Source: Bromus sterilis (lineage: Eukaryota > Streptophyta > Magnoliopsida > Poales > Poaceae). From it: a DNA stretch of 64,000 bases. Positions 35,048 to 45,939 of the stretch are shown one piece after another; within the stretch, counting starts at the first letter, position 1, and every line of letters begins with the position of its first letter. Made by a program: the position numbers and the translations under genes. The DNA lies in NCBI GenBank assembly GCA_950022295.1, contig OX465601.1:179431501-179495500 (forward strand), given 5' to 3'. The notes under the pieces are model-generated. The model made no database searches, was not told the origin of the DNA, and saw only the letters and a list, made by a program, of their open reading frames with translations.

Positions 35048-35134
35048 TGGCGCCCTTGCCGGGGAAGGAAGCAGGAGTCTTTTCCCGTCAACTTCCACGC
35101 CAGCAAGCCAATTTATGGCGCCGTTGCCGGGGAC
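35048..35134 (+). other. Duplicated primer-binding site, tRNA-Asp type
   Basis: TGGCGCCCTTGCCGGGGA begins at 35048 and TGGCGCCGTTGCCGGGGA begins at 35116, each preceded by AGCCAATTT. The first is nearer the LTR but has one base different from the usual Athila-type site; the second is the usual sequence but lies 78 bases from the LTR. A leader segment has therefore been duplicated. Confidence 0.8.
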
Positions 35135-35259
35135 TCCAGTTTACAAGATAGGGGAGTTGCACACTATCTTTTATCTTTGCTTTTATGTGTTGTTAGTTTA
35201 CCTTTCAGTTTTTTATTTTGTGTCCCTTATCAAAAATACAAAAAATACCTGCTGCTACT

Positions 35260-37285
35260 ATGGGTTCCAATGAAAACACCAAGTTGTGTGACTTCACCAT
35301 TCACAACAACAGTGACTTTATCTGCACTCCTATCGCTCCACCTGCCACTTCAGCACCTTCTTATGAAATTAAACCTGCTCTGCTTAATCTTGTTATGAGA
35401 GATCAATTCTCTGGTGCTGGAGAGGAAGCTGCCTTGCACTTAAACAATTTTATTGAGCTCAGTGATATGAAAAAGTACAAGGAATTGGATGGAGACATCG
35501 TCAAGCTGAAGCTTTTTCCTTTCTCTTTGAGAGGAAGAGCCAAGGAGTGGCTGCAATCCTTACCCAAGAACAGTATCGATTCTTGGCGTAAATGCAAAGA
35601 TGCTTTTATAGGGAAGTACTATCCCCCTGCTAAAATTATTCAATTGAGGAGTAACATTATCAATTTCAGGCAATTGGATAATGAACACGTTGGCCAGGCA
35701 TGGGAACGTATGAAGACGCTTGTCAAGAACTGCCCCACACATGGACTGACTACCTGGAGGGTTATCCAGACTTTTTATGCAGGCTTGAACTTTACCTCGC
35801 GGAACCTGTTAGATTCGGCCGCGGGAGGAACTTTTATGTCAACCACACTTGGTGCTGCCACAAAGCTACTTAATGAGATGACGCTGAACTACTCTCAGTG
35901 GCACACCGAACGATCTCCAACTGGTAAGAAGGTAAATTCTGTCGAGGAGATCTCCTCTCTAAATGAAAAAAGTTGACCTTATCATGTCTCTACTTACCAA
36001 GCAAGCTCCTATTGATCCTCAGGATGTTCCTTTAAATTCCTTGGTTGCTCAAGAACAAGTAGATGTGAACTTTATCTCTAGAAACAACTTTAATAATAAT
36101 GCTTATAGAAACAACTTTAGTAATCCTAGACCGTTTCCATCCACTTATGGGAACAACAACACCTACCCTAGCAACAAGAACCCCACCTCTGAACTAGAGA
36201 GTATGCTTAGAGACTTTATCACTACCCAAAAATCCTTCAACAAGAATGTGGAAGAAAAACTAGCTAAATTAGATAATCTTTGTTTGAAGGTAGACAACTT
36301 AGCCCTTGATGTTGAGATGTTAAAAATTAGAACATCTCCCCTTGAGGAGAGTAAGGTCACTCCTATTAATGCTATCCAGTTACAAATCAATGCTAAACTC
36401 AAAGAAAGATGGGCTAGAGAAAAAGTAGAAGAGGATAGAATTAAGAGCCTTCCTACCTACCACATAGTAGTCACTATCCAAGTAGTTGAGGATGTCCACA
36501 CAGTTAGCACCCATCACACCCCTAGTCCCACTGGACCTACCAATGGTGATGCTACCACCTCAACCATAGATGAAGAAACCTCTATGAACATAGAGGCTTT
36601 CAAACAAGTGAGCCTAAATGATATCACTACCTCCTTGATAGATAGTAGTGACCTAGAGTTTGACAACTGCACTTTACCTGAAGTTATTGGTTTCCTACAC
36701 AAGATGTCTAGAGACCCCCACACTATCACACTTAATCTTTCCTTCACAGAGCATATCACCAATGCTCTAATCAAAGTTAGGGAGGAAAAGCTTATACTAG
36801 AAGCCTCCATACCTAGGAAGCTAGAAGATGGTTGGGATCCTATGATAAAAATCAAATTGAATAACTTCTCTTGTTATGCTCTTTGCGATGTTGGAGCAAG
36901 TACCTCAGTTATGCCCAAAATAATGTATGATATGCTTGAATTGAAACCTTTTGATCCTTGTTGTTTTGGTGTTCATCTTGTTGATTCTTCCGTAAAGAAA
37001 CCTTTGGGGAAGATCGATGATGTTCTTATCATTCTCAATGACAATTATGTTCCCTTTGGTTTCACTATTATGGATATTGAATGTGAACCTTCTTGTCCAA
37101 TTATTTTGGGACGTCCTTTTCTTCGCACAGTTGGTGCTGTTATTGATATGAAAGAACGGATTTTAAAATTACAATCCCTCTCAAGAAAGGGATGGAACAT
37201 TTCCCTAGGAAAAAGATTAAGTTACCTTTTGAGTCCGTCACACGGGCTAGTTATTCTCTTGAAAATACTTGATCTTCTGCTTTAA
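35260..37285 (+). pseudogene. gag: gag-protease of Athila-like element, one frameshift
   Basis: Starts MGSNENTKLC at 35260. The retrotransposon gag domain has RGRAKEWLQSLPKNSIDSW and WERMKTLVKNCPTHGL. The frame breaks at an A-run at about 35966-35971 (NEK then stop; the other frame continues VDLIMSLL). It continues through an Asn-rich linker, a coiled stretch (EEKLAKLDNLCLKVDNLALD), and a retropepsin-like protease with CDVGASTSVMP (Asp codon 36887-36889) and ILGRPFLRTVGAVID. It ends at 37285 without RT, RNase H or integrase. The protease has DVGA instead of the commoner D(S/T)GA, as in other Athila-type elements. Length and gene content fit a non-autonomous family relying on enzymes from a relative. 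Confidence 0.85.
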
Positions 37286-40182
37286 GCCTAGCTAATGGCT
37301 CTAAAGAAGCGCTTTCGGGAGGCAGCCCGCAACGAATTTAAGTTTTTATTTTTGCTTTTCTTTTGTTTTTTGTGGTCTTGATGATTGTTACTACTGTAGC
37401 AACATCATTGTATCTTTATTTTTCAGGCTTTGTGTCATTTATAGCCTCATACGACAAGGGAAGTGAAAGTTGTGACATGCTGTCCAGAAAACAGATTCTG
37501 TCCTCGTGACTAGAAACATCATGGAAAAATCCAAGTTCATCTTTTTGAGCTGAATTTTTTACACAGATTGCTCTATACAATTACGAATCTTGCGTATGTT
37601 CTGAGTTTTTTTATTTGAGTTGCAGAAGTGCCCCTAAAAATTTGGTTTCTACCTGCTGGTCCGTTTTTCACAGATTCTGCCCTGTTTTTCCTTTTCTTCG
37701 ATTTGCAAACCTTAAGCTTGCTTTTTCTTTGCAAAAACCTTTTGGAAATATTGAGAAACAGTAGCTCTTCAAGGTTATCTTTATTTCCAGTAGAGAAACA
37801 TTTATTTTAGTAGGGCACTAACCTCTCTAATCAGTCTACAATGAGTTATGTATGAAGGGAGTTTTCAAGTGCGCGATGGAAAATGATGAAAGAAGATCTT
37901 GGAGTGTCAAAAGCTCAAGCTTGGGGATGCCCATGTGCACCCCCAAGAAATATTCGAGGAGACTCAAGTGTCTAAGCTTGGGGATGCCCCCGTGCATCCC
38001 CTTCTCCATCGACAATTATCAGTTCGTCTCTCGTTGCACTATATTATTATCACTTCATGCGTTGTGTGCTATTCTTGGAGCGTCTCGCACTTAGGTTTTG
38101 TTTTTAGTTTTATTTTGCTTTGTTTGCTGTAATAAAAAGTTAGACCCCAGATTACTCTTTTGTGTGGGAGAAATACATGCTCCTCTTGAACTAGAACTCC
38201 TCATAGGATTTGCATGCTTATTCTTTTAGCTGTGAGTTGTTCTTTTTCTTTTCTTAGTTGTTGCTCTGTTTAGTTGTAATGCTTTAGTTTTTCTAGAGAT
38301 TTTCTTTTGTTTTAGGTTGAACTTTCTATAGGTTGCATGTTTTATCTTGTTAGAGAGTTTTCCTGTTGCACTGAGTTTTGTGTCTTGACTAGAAGTAGGT
38401 AGTTGAAGTTGATATTCTCTTTGTAGTAGTAACTTGCAATAGTTTTGAGGTATTGACTAGAGTAATGTTTGAACTTTTGGTGTAAAGAGCTCGATCCTAT
38501 TAGTGATAGATGTTGTATTTTGGGAAATCCGTGTATTTTTCGAAAACCAAAAACCCCTGTTGAGAAGTCTAGCTACTAGGTGGATCACTAACCTCTGGTG
38601 GGTTCGAATATTAGAGTACACTCAAGTACGATGAGTCGAGGATGCGCAAGGATAACCAAACCCCCATACACTCCTCCTCGGGGTACTCGTCTCTTTGTGA
38701 ACCTCCTGATTAGATTGAGAGGTACCGATAATAAGTGCATGAGTTCTTCGGACTAATGTGAGTATTCGAAAGTTGACACTTCCACCCACTTATACTTTTT
38801 CTAGCCTCTTCGGTACCGTGCATTGCCCTTTCTCACCTTGAGAGTTGGCGCATACTTCGCCGGTGCATCCAAACCCTTGGAACGATACTCTCTGTCATCA
38901 TAAGCCTCCTTACATCTTTCCTCAAAACAGCCACCATACCTACCTACAAGGCATTTTCATAGCCTTTCCGAGATACATTGCCATGCAACATCCACCTTCT
39001 CATGACTTGATCTTCATGTCATACATGCTACTTGCTTGAACGATGAGCTGCATGCTAGTTGGGCCTTGCCCTAATCATTGCTACATGACGCGCTAGTATC
39101 ATTGCATATCCTGCTATCCTGGCAGAAGCATACATTTGCATCATGATAGTTATATCTTCTTTATGTGAGTACCTTTGTAAAGTGTGAAAGATCTCCTTTA
39201 TTCTTGTAAAATATAGAGTGTTGCCCCTAAAGTGAGGAAAAGATCCCAAAGAGGAAAAAATCAAAAGATCCCAAAGAGGACAAATGAGAGTTAAATAGAA
39301 AGAGCCATTGAGGCCACCAAAAAAATGCAAAAAAATAGAAAAAAGAGAAAAAGAAAAATAAAAAGAGAGAAGGGGGCACACTACTATTCCTTTTGAGAGA
39401 TCCACACTAGTACTTCATCCTCTATCCCTTGTACTCCATTGAGATCATCATCATGCATATAGCTATGTGGAGACCTTCACACTATAGAACTTGGCTTGTA
39501 TATTCCAATGATGAGCCTCCTCAAACGAGCTCTAGGTCTTCTTGAGCAATCAAGTTAGATGCACCCCCACTAGTTCCCTTGGAGAGCTTTTAGCTCACAT
39601 GTGCATCCGTTGCATGGCAATCCCTACTCCTCACATCATATCTATCATATGGCCTTCTCTCGCCTATGATTGTCCTCATTGATGTGAGCCTTTCACACCT
39701 TTTTTGTCTTCCTCCTCCACCTTCTTTCTATTTTGCCTTTTAGGTGTCAACTTTCTTGCTCATGCTCATCCATTGCATGAGTGCTCAAAATAACTAAAGG
39801 GAGTGGATCAGTTTGACTTGTACCTGGCTAGTGGTCTGGGGATGAGTCAAGATAACAATCCAAAGGAGACTAAGTGTGAAACTTTAGTAGATAGTTGTTC
39901 TCAACAACCTTTTTTCTCTCTTTTTCCTAGTCCCCTGCTTGCACACAAACACTATCTGGAGATATTCGAGTCACGGACAGCGAGAGCTCTTGCACCTTTT
40001 GTTCTTTTGTTAGTTGTGTCAATGCTAATATAGACTCTTTCTTGTGAAGACTTGAATTGAATTGCATGATTTGATTCCTTTACTTAAAAGTCCTTATATG
40101 GTTGTGTGGCATGTCACCACAGAAATTATGCTTGTTACCATTTACCTACTCGAGGACGAGCAGGAATTAAGCTTGGGGATGT
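37286..40182 (+). other. Non-coding 3' region of Athila-like element
   Basis: 2.9 kb with only short ORFs and no recognisable domain. AAGCTTGGGGATG, the sequence that serves as polypurine tract beside the right LTR (about 40169-40181), also occurs near 37918 and 37974. A purine-rich AAAAAGAG stretch is at 39225-39375. Here an autonomous Athila element would carry RT, integrase and an env-like ORF; none remains. Confidence 0.75.
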
Positions 40183-41793
40183 TGATACGTCCCAAACGTA
40201 TCTATAATTTCCGCTTGCTCCATGCATGTTTTGTGTGACTTTGCCATGTTTTGCTTGAAACATTCATACACTTTTGAGCATATTAGGACTAATCTATTAA
40301 CCCAGTGCACCCAGCTGCTAGTTGCTGTTTTCTGCTGTTTTTGTATTTCAGGTTTTTCGGCCATTAAAAGTGCTCCAAAAATTCCGAAAAACTCAGATAA
40401 AAAATCAACGACCCGGAAGCTTCCGGAATCACCAAGGCAGCGGAGGGGGGCCACCACCAGGAGACAAGGAGGATCCCTGGCGCGGCCCCACCCTAGGCCG
40501 CACCAGGAGGCCTCCTGGCTTCCTGGTGGGTCCCCTCGACACCCCCTTCGTCTATATTTAGCCATCGGGGTGGAAACCCCTAATATCGATCTATTTTCTG
40601 CGAACTCGCCTCTGTACCGCCGCCGCCGTTTATAGATCGGGGCTGCCTGGAGAAGCTGCCCAGGCACCCTGCCGGGAGGAGGAACCCCCTTCGGGAGACC
40701 ATCCATAGCCATGGATGCCTCCCATATGTACCGTGAGGAGTTTCCCTTGGACCATGGGTCCGTGACCAGTAGCTAATTGATGTACTTCTCTCCCATCTTT
40801 GTGCTTACACTTTCGAGACCTCGTGAGCTGCCTCACATGATCGAGGCACTATTGTAATTTCTGTTGTTGCTATGCTGAGTTTTCTGGGATCTGATGGATT
40901 ATGAGACTATGTTCACATTGTGATGAGTAATATAATTGGTTCTTCTATTTTATATTTTGTTCTTGAGTATATTCTTGCATGTTCTCCGTTGACGTATTTT
41001 ACTTTGGCCAAGTGATTTGTTGCAACTCCAAGAGGGAGCGTTATGCTTGATTGTGGGTTCAGTCCCTTGATGTCTAGCATGAGTGATAGAAATATGAGAC
41101 TAGGGGATGTGCTGTTGCCACCAGGGATAAAACAACGGTGCTTGTATCCGCGGGTGCAAGGATTGTTTACTTTACGCAAAGTTCTTTTAATGCAGTTGTA
41201 TGTTGCTTTGAGTTTACACTTTGGGTGGGATTCGCAACTTAATACCAGCGAGATGTTCTGGATAGATATCTCAAGGTGAATGATTCGTAGTAGATGCAGT
41301 TGAATTTCGGTCTACTTACCTTGGCGTAATGCCCATTTCTTTTGAGCCCTTCCTTTCTTTGCAGCATAGTTAGCATTGCGGTGCCTTCATAATTCTGTCA
41401 ATTGCCCAGCTGTGATTTGTTTACCTCGCTAGCACTTTTATCATCTTTTGGGAGAGAGACATCACTAGTGAAAATCACGGGACTCCGGTCCATCTTCACA
41501 TTACTGTTTATATCCTTAGTTTACATTCAGTTTCCACTATTATTATCTCTTGCATTTATCCTTTGTAAACAGCAAGGCTGGAGGAATTGACAACTCCTCT
41601 GTACTCGTTGGGAGCAAAGTTATTTGTTGTTGTGTGCAGGTCCACGTCAAGCGCCATGACACCTTCTTGTATCTCTTGGAGTCCTACTGGTTCGATAACC
41701 TTGGTATCTTCACCGAGGGAAATTTGCTACTACGCTACATCTCACCTTCCACTTGGGGAAACCAACGAGGAGTGAGAGATCCTTATCGTATCA
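40183..41793 (+). repeat. Right LTR of Athila-like element
   Basis: Runs from TGATACGTCCCAAACG to CTTATCGTATCA (1611 bp). It is uninterrupted and so preserves the empty target site of element 2 near 40922. Confidence 0.92.
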
Positions 41794-42896
41794 GCACGGC
41801 ACAGTCGTGAGATTTCATCCCGCTGAAACGCTGCTTCGCCTCGTCTAGGTATCTGCTTATCTTCCCCGTGTAGCCGTTCGGAAATTTTACTCCTATGAGG
41901 CAGTGGATAAACCGCTTGATCTCCTCCTCGCACAGAGTGAAGCATGCCGGGGGGCAGTGATCAATACCGGTCTTCTTCTTGGTCGCCCTTTTTCGTTTGC
42001 GAGAGTTTTGCGTTTCCGTATCCTCTTCCTCCTCCGGCTCATCATTGTCGTCACTTGGGGGTGAAGTTCCCTCCTGATGCCCATAAATTTCAAGTCATTC
42101 CTTGCTTTTGGTCCATCCTTAGTCTTCTCCGTCATGTTGAGCAGCGCCAAACAAGCTCTCGCACACGTTCTTTGTGATATGCATGAGATCAAGGCTATGA
42201 AGACTGCGGAGGAGACTCCAGTATTCCAAATCTCAGAAAACAGACCTCGCTTTCCATACCCTCATCAACGGCTGAGTCTTCTTTTTTTTTTCTTTCCCGG
42301 CGCGGGGCACTCTTTCCAAGTTTTCTTCAAGTTGTCGATTTCTTTGCCGCTCCTTCGAGATGGGGGTGCTCGGAGCTCGTCGCTTCCATCGAACAGATGT
42401 CCCTGTTTTCTCCACGCGTGTTTCTTGGGAAGCCTCCTCCGAGACCCCTGGAACACGGTTTTTGAAGAACCGGGATCTTTCGGTAGCTGGCGGTACGTTG
42501 TATTATCCATGCACCTAACGCATGCACAAAATCCTTGGACCACCTGCCCTGAGAAATATCTGTATCCGAGATAGTAGTGCATCGTCGTTATCACCGCAGC
42601 TTTCATTGGGAAATATTATTTTGCGGCGGCTTCCCACGTATTGACTCCGTCTTTCCATAACGGTTCTAGCTCCTCTTTCAACAGCTGCATATATAGATTG
42701 AGGTCCGTACCTGGTTGTTTCGGCCCTTGAACTAGCATACACATTGTTATGTACTTTTTCTTCATGCACTTCCAGGGGGGAAGGTTGTATATGCATACAA
42801 ACACGGGCCAGGTACTGTGTGTGCTGCTCTGGCCGCCAAACGGATTGACTCCATCGGCGCTCACACCAATCCTGAGGTTCCTTGGTTCTGCCCCAA
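41794..42896 (-). pseudogene. TNP2 transposase, central (Transposase_21-like) part
   Basis: Minus-strand coding DNA with the hallmark order of CACTA TNP2: AEPRNLRIGVSADGVNPFG, YNLPPWKCMKKKYITMCMLV, PGTDLNLYMQLLKEELEPLW, GQVVQGFCACVRCMD, LDLMHITKNVCESLFG, EEIKRFIHCLIGVKFPNGY, and FSGMKSHDC where the Athila-like element interrupts it. The transposase cuts CACTA ends and moves the element. Lesions: TAA at 42613-42615 and frameshifts at about 42280 and in 41900-42100. At 42896/42897 it joins retrotransposon DNA abruptly, so the N-terminal part is displaced to 44466. Confidence 0.85.
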
Positions 42897-44465
42897 GTCC
42901 GAGCGTAACCTGGTCCATCACCACCCATGGATGGGGCAGCATGACAAGTGAATCTCAGTATGAGGAAACGTTCAGAATTGGTGCACCGGCCAGAGTTAAT
43001 GCTCGAGATGGACAAGCCAAAAGCTATGTGATGCAGACCCAGGGAAGACATTCCAAGCCCCGCACAATAAGATATCATGACGGTAGGAATTCGGAGATAC
43101 CAGCTACCCATCAAGGCCAAGCCTTTTCCTGAAGAGGCCAAGACCAAGGATTCAAGACCGTGCCACAGTCAGTAGACACAAGGATGAATGTCAGTAGGAA
43201 AAGATCTAACATATAAAGGAAGAGCATTCAGTCAGAGATATGAAGTGGGTGAAGCAAGCCCCCTAAGCCAAAGATATTGGATGCTACTGAGGGAACGATA
43301 TGCAGTAAAAAGGAAATATGAGAAGCAATAAGTTTCCTAAGGATGGTAAGTTTTCAAGTGGTTCCCTGAGAAACCCAATCTCGAGGACGAGATTTTTTCT
43401 AAGGGGGGTAGGTTTGTGACACCCTGGATTTTGGAACTTTCTTTTTCCAAAAACTTTTCTGATCTATTTCCTAGATTTGCCAGTTGGTTTGGATTTTGAG
43501 CAACTCTTTCGACTTGAACTTGAGCATATTCTCTTTCCATGCTCAAGTAGCCCTTGATTCCAAGCCCTTTTCCATGTTATTCCATTGATCCACCCCATCC
43601 AAGCCACCATTTTCATTCAAGCCATGTATTCCTTTTCCAATAAAAGGAATAATCCCTATTATTTGAGGATTATGAAGCAACCACTATTTATATTGCTCCA
43701 TAAGTCCCCAAAGGACTCCCTCATAGCCTTGATGTTATATCTTGCCAAATTTCTTAGAAACAATGCATGGCCCAAGTGAATTTTTCCTCTAGAAAAATTC
43801 ATTTGTCTGTGAGGGAAGAATGGAGCTTTGTGAAGGGAGTGCCATTTCTCTTGATCTATTGCTGGTGAAAGTTTTTGTGCAATCTCTTGTGATCATATGA
43901 TTATCCTACACCAAATTCCACCACCATTTGCTTAGCCAGACTCCCACAATTAATTCCCAAAGTGTGGATGCAACAAAGGGGCATTGTGAAGGAAGTGAAA
44001 GCTAGGGGATCCTATTTGCCTTGAAACTTTTTGTGCTTACTTCCACCACCATATAACCCCACCAAACCAAATTTGAGCCAAATCCCATCACCCATGTGAC
44101 TGCATGATCATGTGGAAGTTTCTGGTCAGAGGGAAACCTTGTGAAGCATGTACCAGCAAGGTGTACCCAATGACCATGAAATTTTGCACACTAAAGCACA
44201 CCACCAAATAACCATGCCACACCAAAATTAAGCCAGATCCACCAAGCCAAAATGATGCCATCTTCAATATTGCAATTCTGGTCCATTTGGCACCTTAAAA
44301 AGGAAGTTCATTCTTCCTTTGTCCATTCGGGTTGTAGATCTCCAGAATGGTAGTCCTTCCAACCCCAAAGCTCTGTGACAACCTAGCTCTTTCCCAATCC
44401 CAACCATGTGACCTCAGATTGTGCTAAAAGATTGTTGTATCAAACTTCTGGTTGAAGTAGAGATC
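42897..44465 (+). repeat. Array unit 0 (partial)
   Basis: Contains only the 3' end of retrotransposon A internal DNA (42897-43414) and LTR positions 1 to about 1051 (43415-44465). Its CACTA portion and most of the internal region are gone; the deletion edge at 42896/42897 falls in GTCCGAGCG, where TNP2 central sequence begins. Confidence 0.88.
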
Positions 44466-44908
44466 AACTCCTCTTTCACAAGCTGCTCTTGAACATGTGG
44501 GTCCCGCACCCAGCTTGAATCCTGATCATGTCCAACATCTTGATCTTCATGTCCGGCATCTTGATCTACATGATCCGCTTCGTCATCTTTTTCATGATCA
44601 TGTACGGGATGCTCTTCGTCTTCTCGCCCGCCGCTGTTGTCTGGTTGCCCTTCCTCATTTACTGGCGCCCCACCATTGACGTCCTCCTCCTCACCAGCTT
44701 CATCACTTATCCACCTTGTGTAGCCATCCATCAAACCATTACGCTTCAGGTGTCTTTGCAATATTCCGGAATCAGGTTCGGTCATGCACTGCAGTTTGAA
44801 TCTCCGACACGGACATCTTATATCCGACCTATTATTCCTTAGCATGTCGTTTGTCGCACATTGCATCCACCTACCCACGGTAATATCGCTCAGCATCTCG
44901 CGGACCAT
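44466..44908 (-). pseudogene. TNP2 N-terminal fragment, copy 1
   Basis: Transposase-associated N-terminal domain on the minus strand: start MVREMLSDITVGRWM, cysteine motif IRCPCRRFKLQC, then LKRNGLMDGYTRWISDEAG and an Asp/Glu/His-rich stretch. CACTA sequence ends at VKEEL; the following codons to 44414 are LTR read through the junction. This domain is thought to bind element ends in TNP2 proteins (family knowledge). The CxC-x5-C pattern has Phe where copy 3 has Cys. Confidence 0.78.
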
Positions 44909-45079
44909 GGTCGATCATCTGCGTGCACAGAGAGAGCAACACAATTATATATCATAGTCGTCGCCGGAAAAATTCGGCATGACCTTCCCTAATAATGCAT
45001 GGGAGCATGCGGAGAGTGCGCCAGAAATTTGCCGAAACGGAAATAAATCGACATTTCGGCAAAACATTGGCCACTCAAG

Positions 45080-45296
45080 ATTCACATATACATCAAACCA
45101 CCATAAGCTTCACATATACATCAAACCACCACCAGCTTCACTTATACACTTAGCATATACATCAAAACCACCACAAGCTTCACATATACATCAAACCACC
45201 ACAAGCTCCACATATACACTTCACATATAAATCAAACCACCACAAGCTTCACATATACATCAAACCCAAGCTTCACATATACAACAAACCCCAAGC
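45080..45296. repeat. Minisatellite CTTCACATATACATCAAACCA, unit 1
   Basis: About eight imperfect units of 28-29 bp (TTCACATATACATCAAACCA plus CCACAAGC variants) in the CACTA 5' region. Equivalent blocks lie at 50592-50808 and 56113-56330, with small differences in unit content. Confidence 0.9.
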
Positions 45297-45536
45297 TAAT
45301 AAAGGCAACTATATTGGTGATAAATGGAAGAAAAGAGTTTGGGAGGAGGTCCACTTACTTCAATATGAAACAAAATAGATTTAATGCCAAGTATGGATGG
45401 ATAAATGGAAGAAATGAGGTGGGGAGGAGGAGAAAACCGAATAGATCTAGGGTGAGAAGAGTGGATCTAGTTTGAGAATTGTGTGGAGTGAATGAGAGGT
45501 GGTAGGTGGGGTGGAGTAGATAAGGGCAGCTCTAGG

Positions 45537-45900
45537 CATTTAGTGGCGCATATATCAAGTCAGTGGTGGCACATTGTTGAAATGCGCCACCCCTAAGCTC
45601 TTATGGGTGGCGCATCTCCAAAATGCGCCACCCCTAAGAACCTTAAGGGTGGCGCATCTACAAAATGTGCCACCTCTAAGCTCTTAGGGGTGGCGCATTT
45701 TGGGAATGCGCCACCTATAAGGTTCTTAGGGGTGGCGCATTATACCAAATGCGCCAAGTATAAGCTCATCCAGGCTGGCCCACTCTTAAGGATGGCGCAC
45801 TGGAAAATAATGCGCCACCCCTAAGGTCTTATGAGTGGCGCATTATTTTCCAGTGCGCCACCCCTAACAGATGATGGCGCATGGCTTGTTATATGCACCA
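45537..45900 (-). repeat. CACTA subterminal repeats, copy 1
   Basis: A series of inverted and direct units of the type GGGGTGGCGCAT...ATGCGCCACCCCTAAG, typical of CACTA subterminal regions, where transposase-interacting protein binds. Several adjacent units are inverted and can pair. ORFs across it (MGGASPKCATPK type) are repeat artefacts. Confidence 0.85.
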
Positions 45901-45912
45901 CTAATAAGCTTT

Positions 45913-45939
45913 CCATGTATAGCTATTAACCTAGTACTG
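45913..45939 (-). repeat. CACTA terminal inverted repeat, copy 1 (degenerate)
   Basis: On the minus strand the end reads CAGTACTAGGTTAATAGC, then TATACATGG. This matches the Caspar-type terminus (CACTACTAGGAAAAGGGC, from memory) with CAGTA in place of CACTA. It marks the 5' end of the CACTA element; retrotransposon A DNA follows. Confidence 0.6.

Larger units (their letters stand above)
20949..41793 (+). mobile_element. Athila-like LTR retrotransposon, gag-protease only, carrying a nested element
   Basis: LTRs start TGATACrTCCCAAACG and end CGTATCA. Flanks TCACG (20944-20948) and GCACG (41794-41798) form a 4-of-5-base target duplication; with element and one copy removed, the TNP2 frame reads through SHDC to VMMTQ. 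The element has a tRNA-Asp type primer site (35048), gag-protease coding (35260-37285) and then only non-coding DNA to the right LTR at 40183. No reverse transcriptase or integrase is present, so it must be mobilised in trans. The Sabrina/Fatima group of Triticeae is the likely family, from memory. Confidence 0.88.
14521..45939 (-). mobile_element. CACTA (En/Spm-type) DNA transposon, Caspar-like, interrupted
   Basis: One minus-strand CACTA element is pieced together from its 5' terminus (TIR ending at 45939), subterminal repeats (45537-45900), TNP2 N-terminus (44466-44908), TNP2 centre (41794-42896), TNP2 C-terminus (19573-20948) and second ORF (14521-17380). It is interrupted by an Athila-like element (20949-41793) and by retrotransposon DNA from the tandem array (42897-44465). 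The 3' terminus is missing: coding sequence stops at 14521 against element 1 and does not resume left of 133. The TIR resembles the Caspar family from memory, so the family name is tentative. Confidence 0.8.

Noticed and set aside
42515..43147. 210-codon minus-strand ORF across the TNP2/retrotransposon boundary
   Set aside because: A chance frame; the real TNP2 reading is in another frame (42896 downward), and the left half is retrotransposon DNA.
45603..45824. ORF encoding MGGASPKCATPK-type repeats, found again at 51115 and 56636
   Set aside because: It is a translation of the CACTA subterminal repeats; conservation across units reflects the recent triplication.
45537..45900. CRISPR-like look of regularly spaced GCGCCACC repeats
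   Set aside because: Units are inverted as well as direct, spacing is irregular, and the setting is a plant CACTA terminus.
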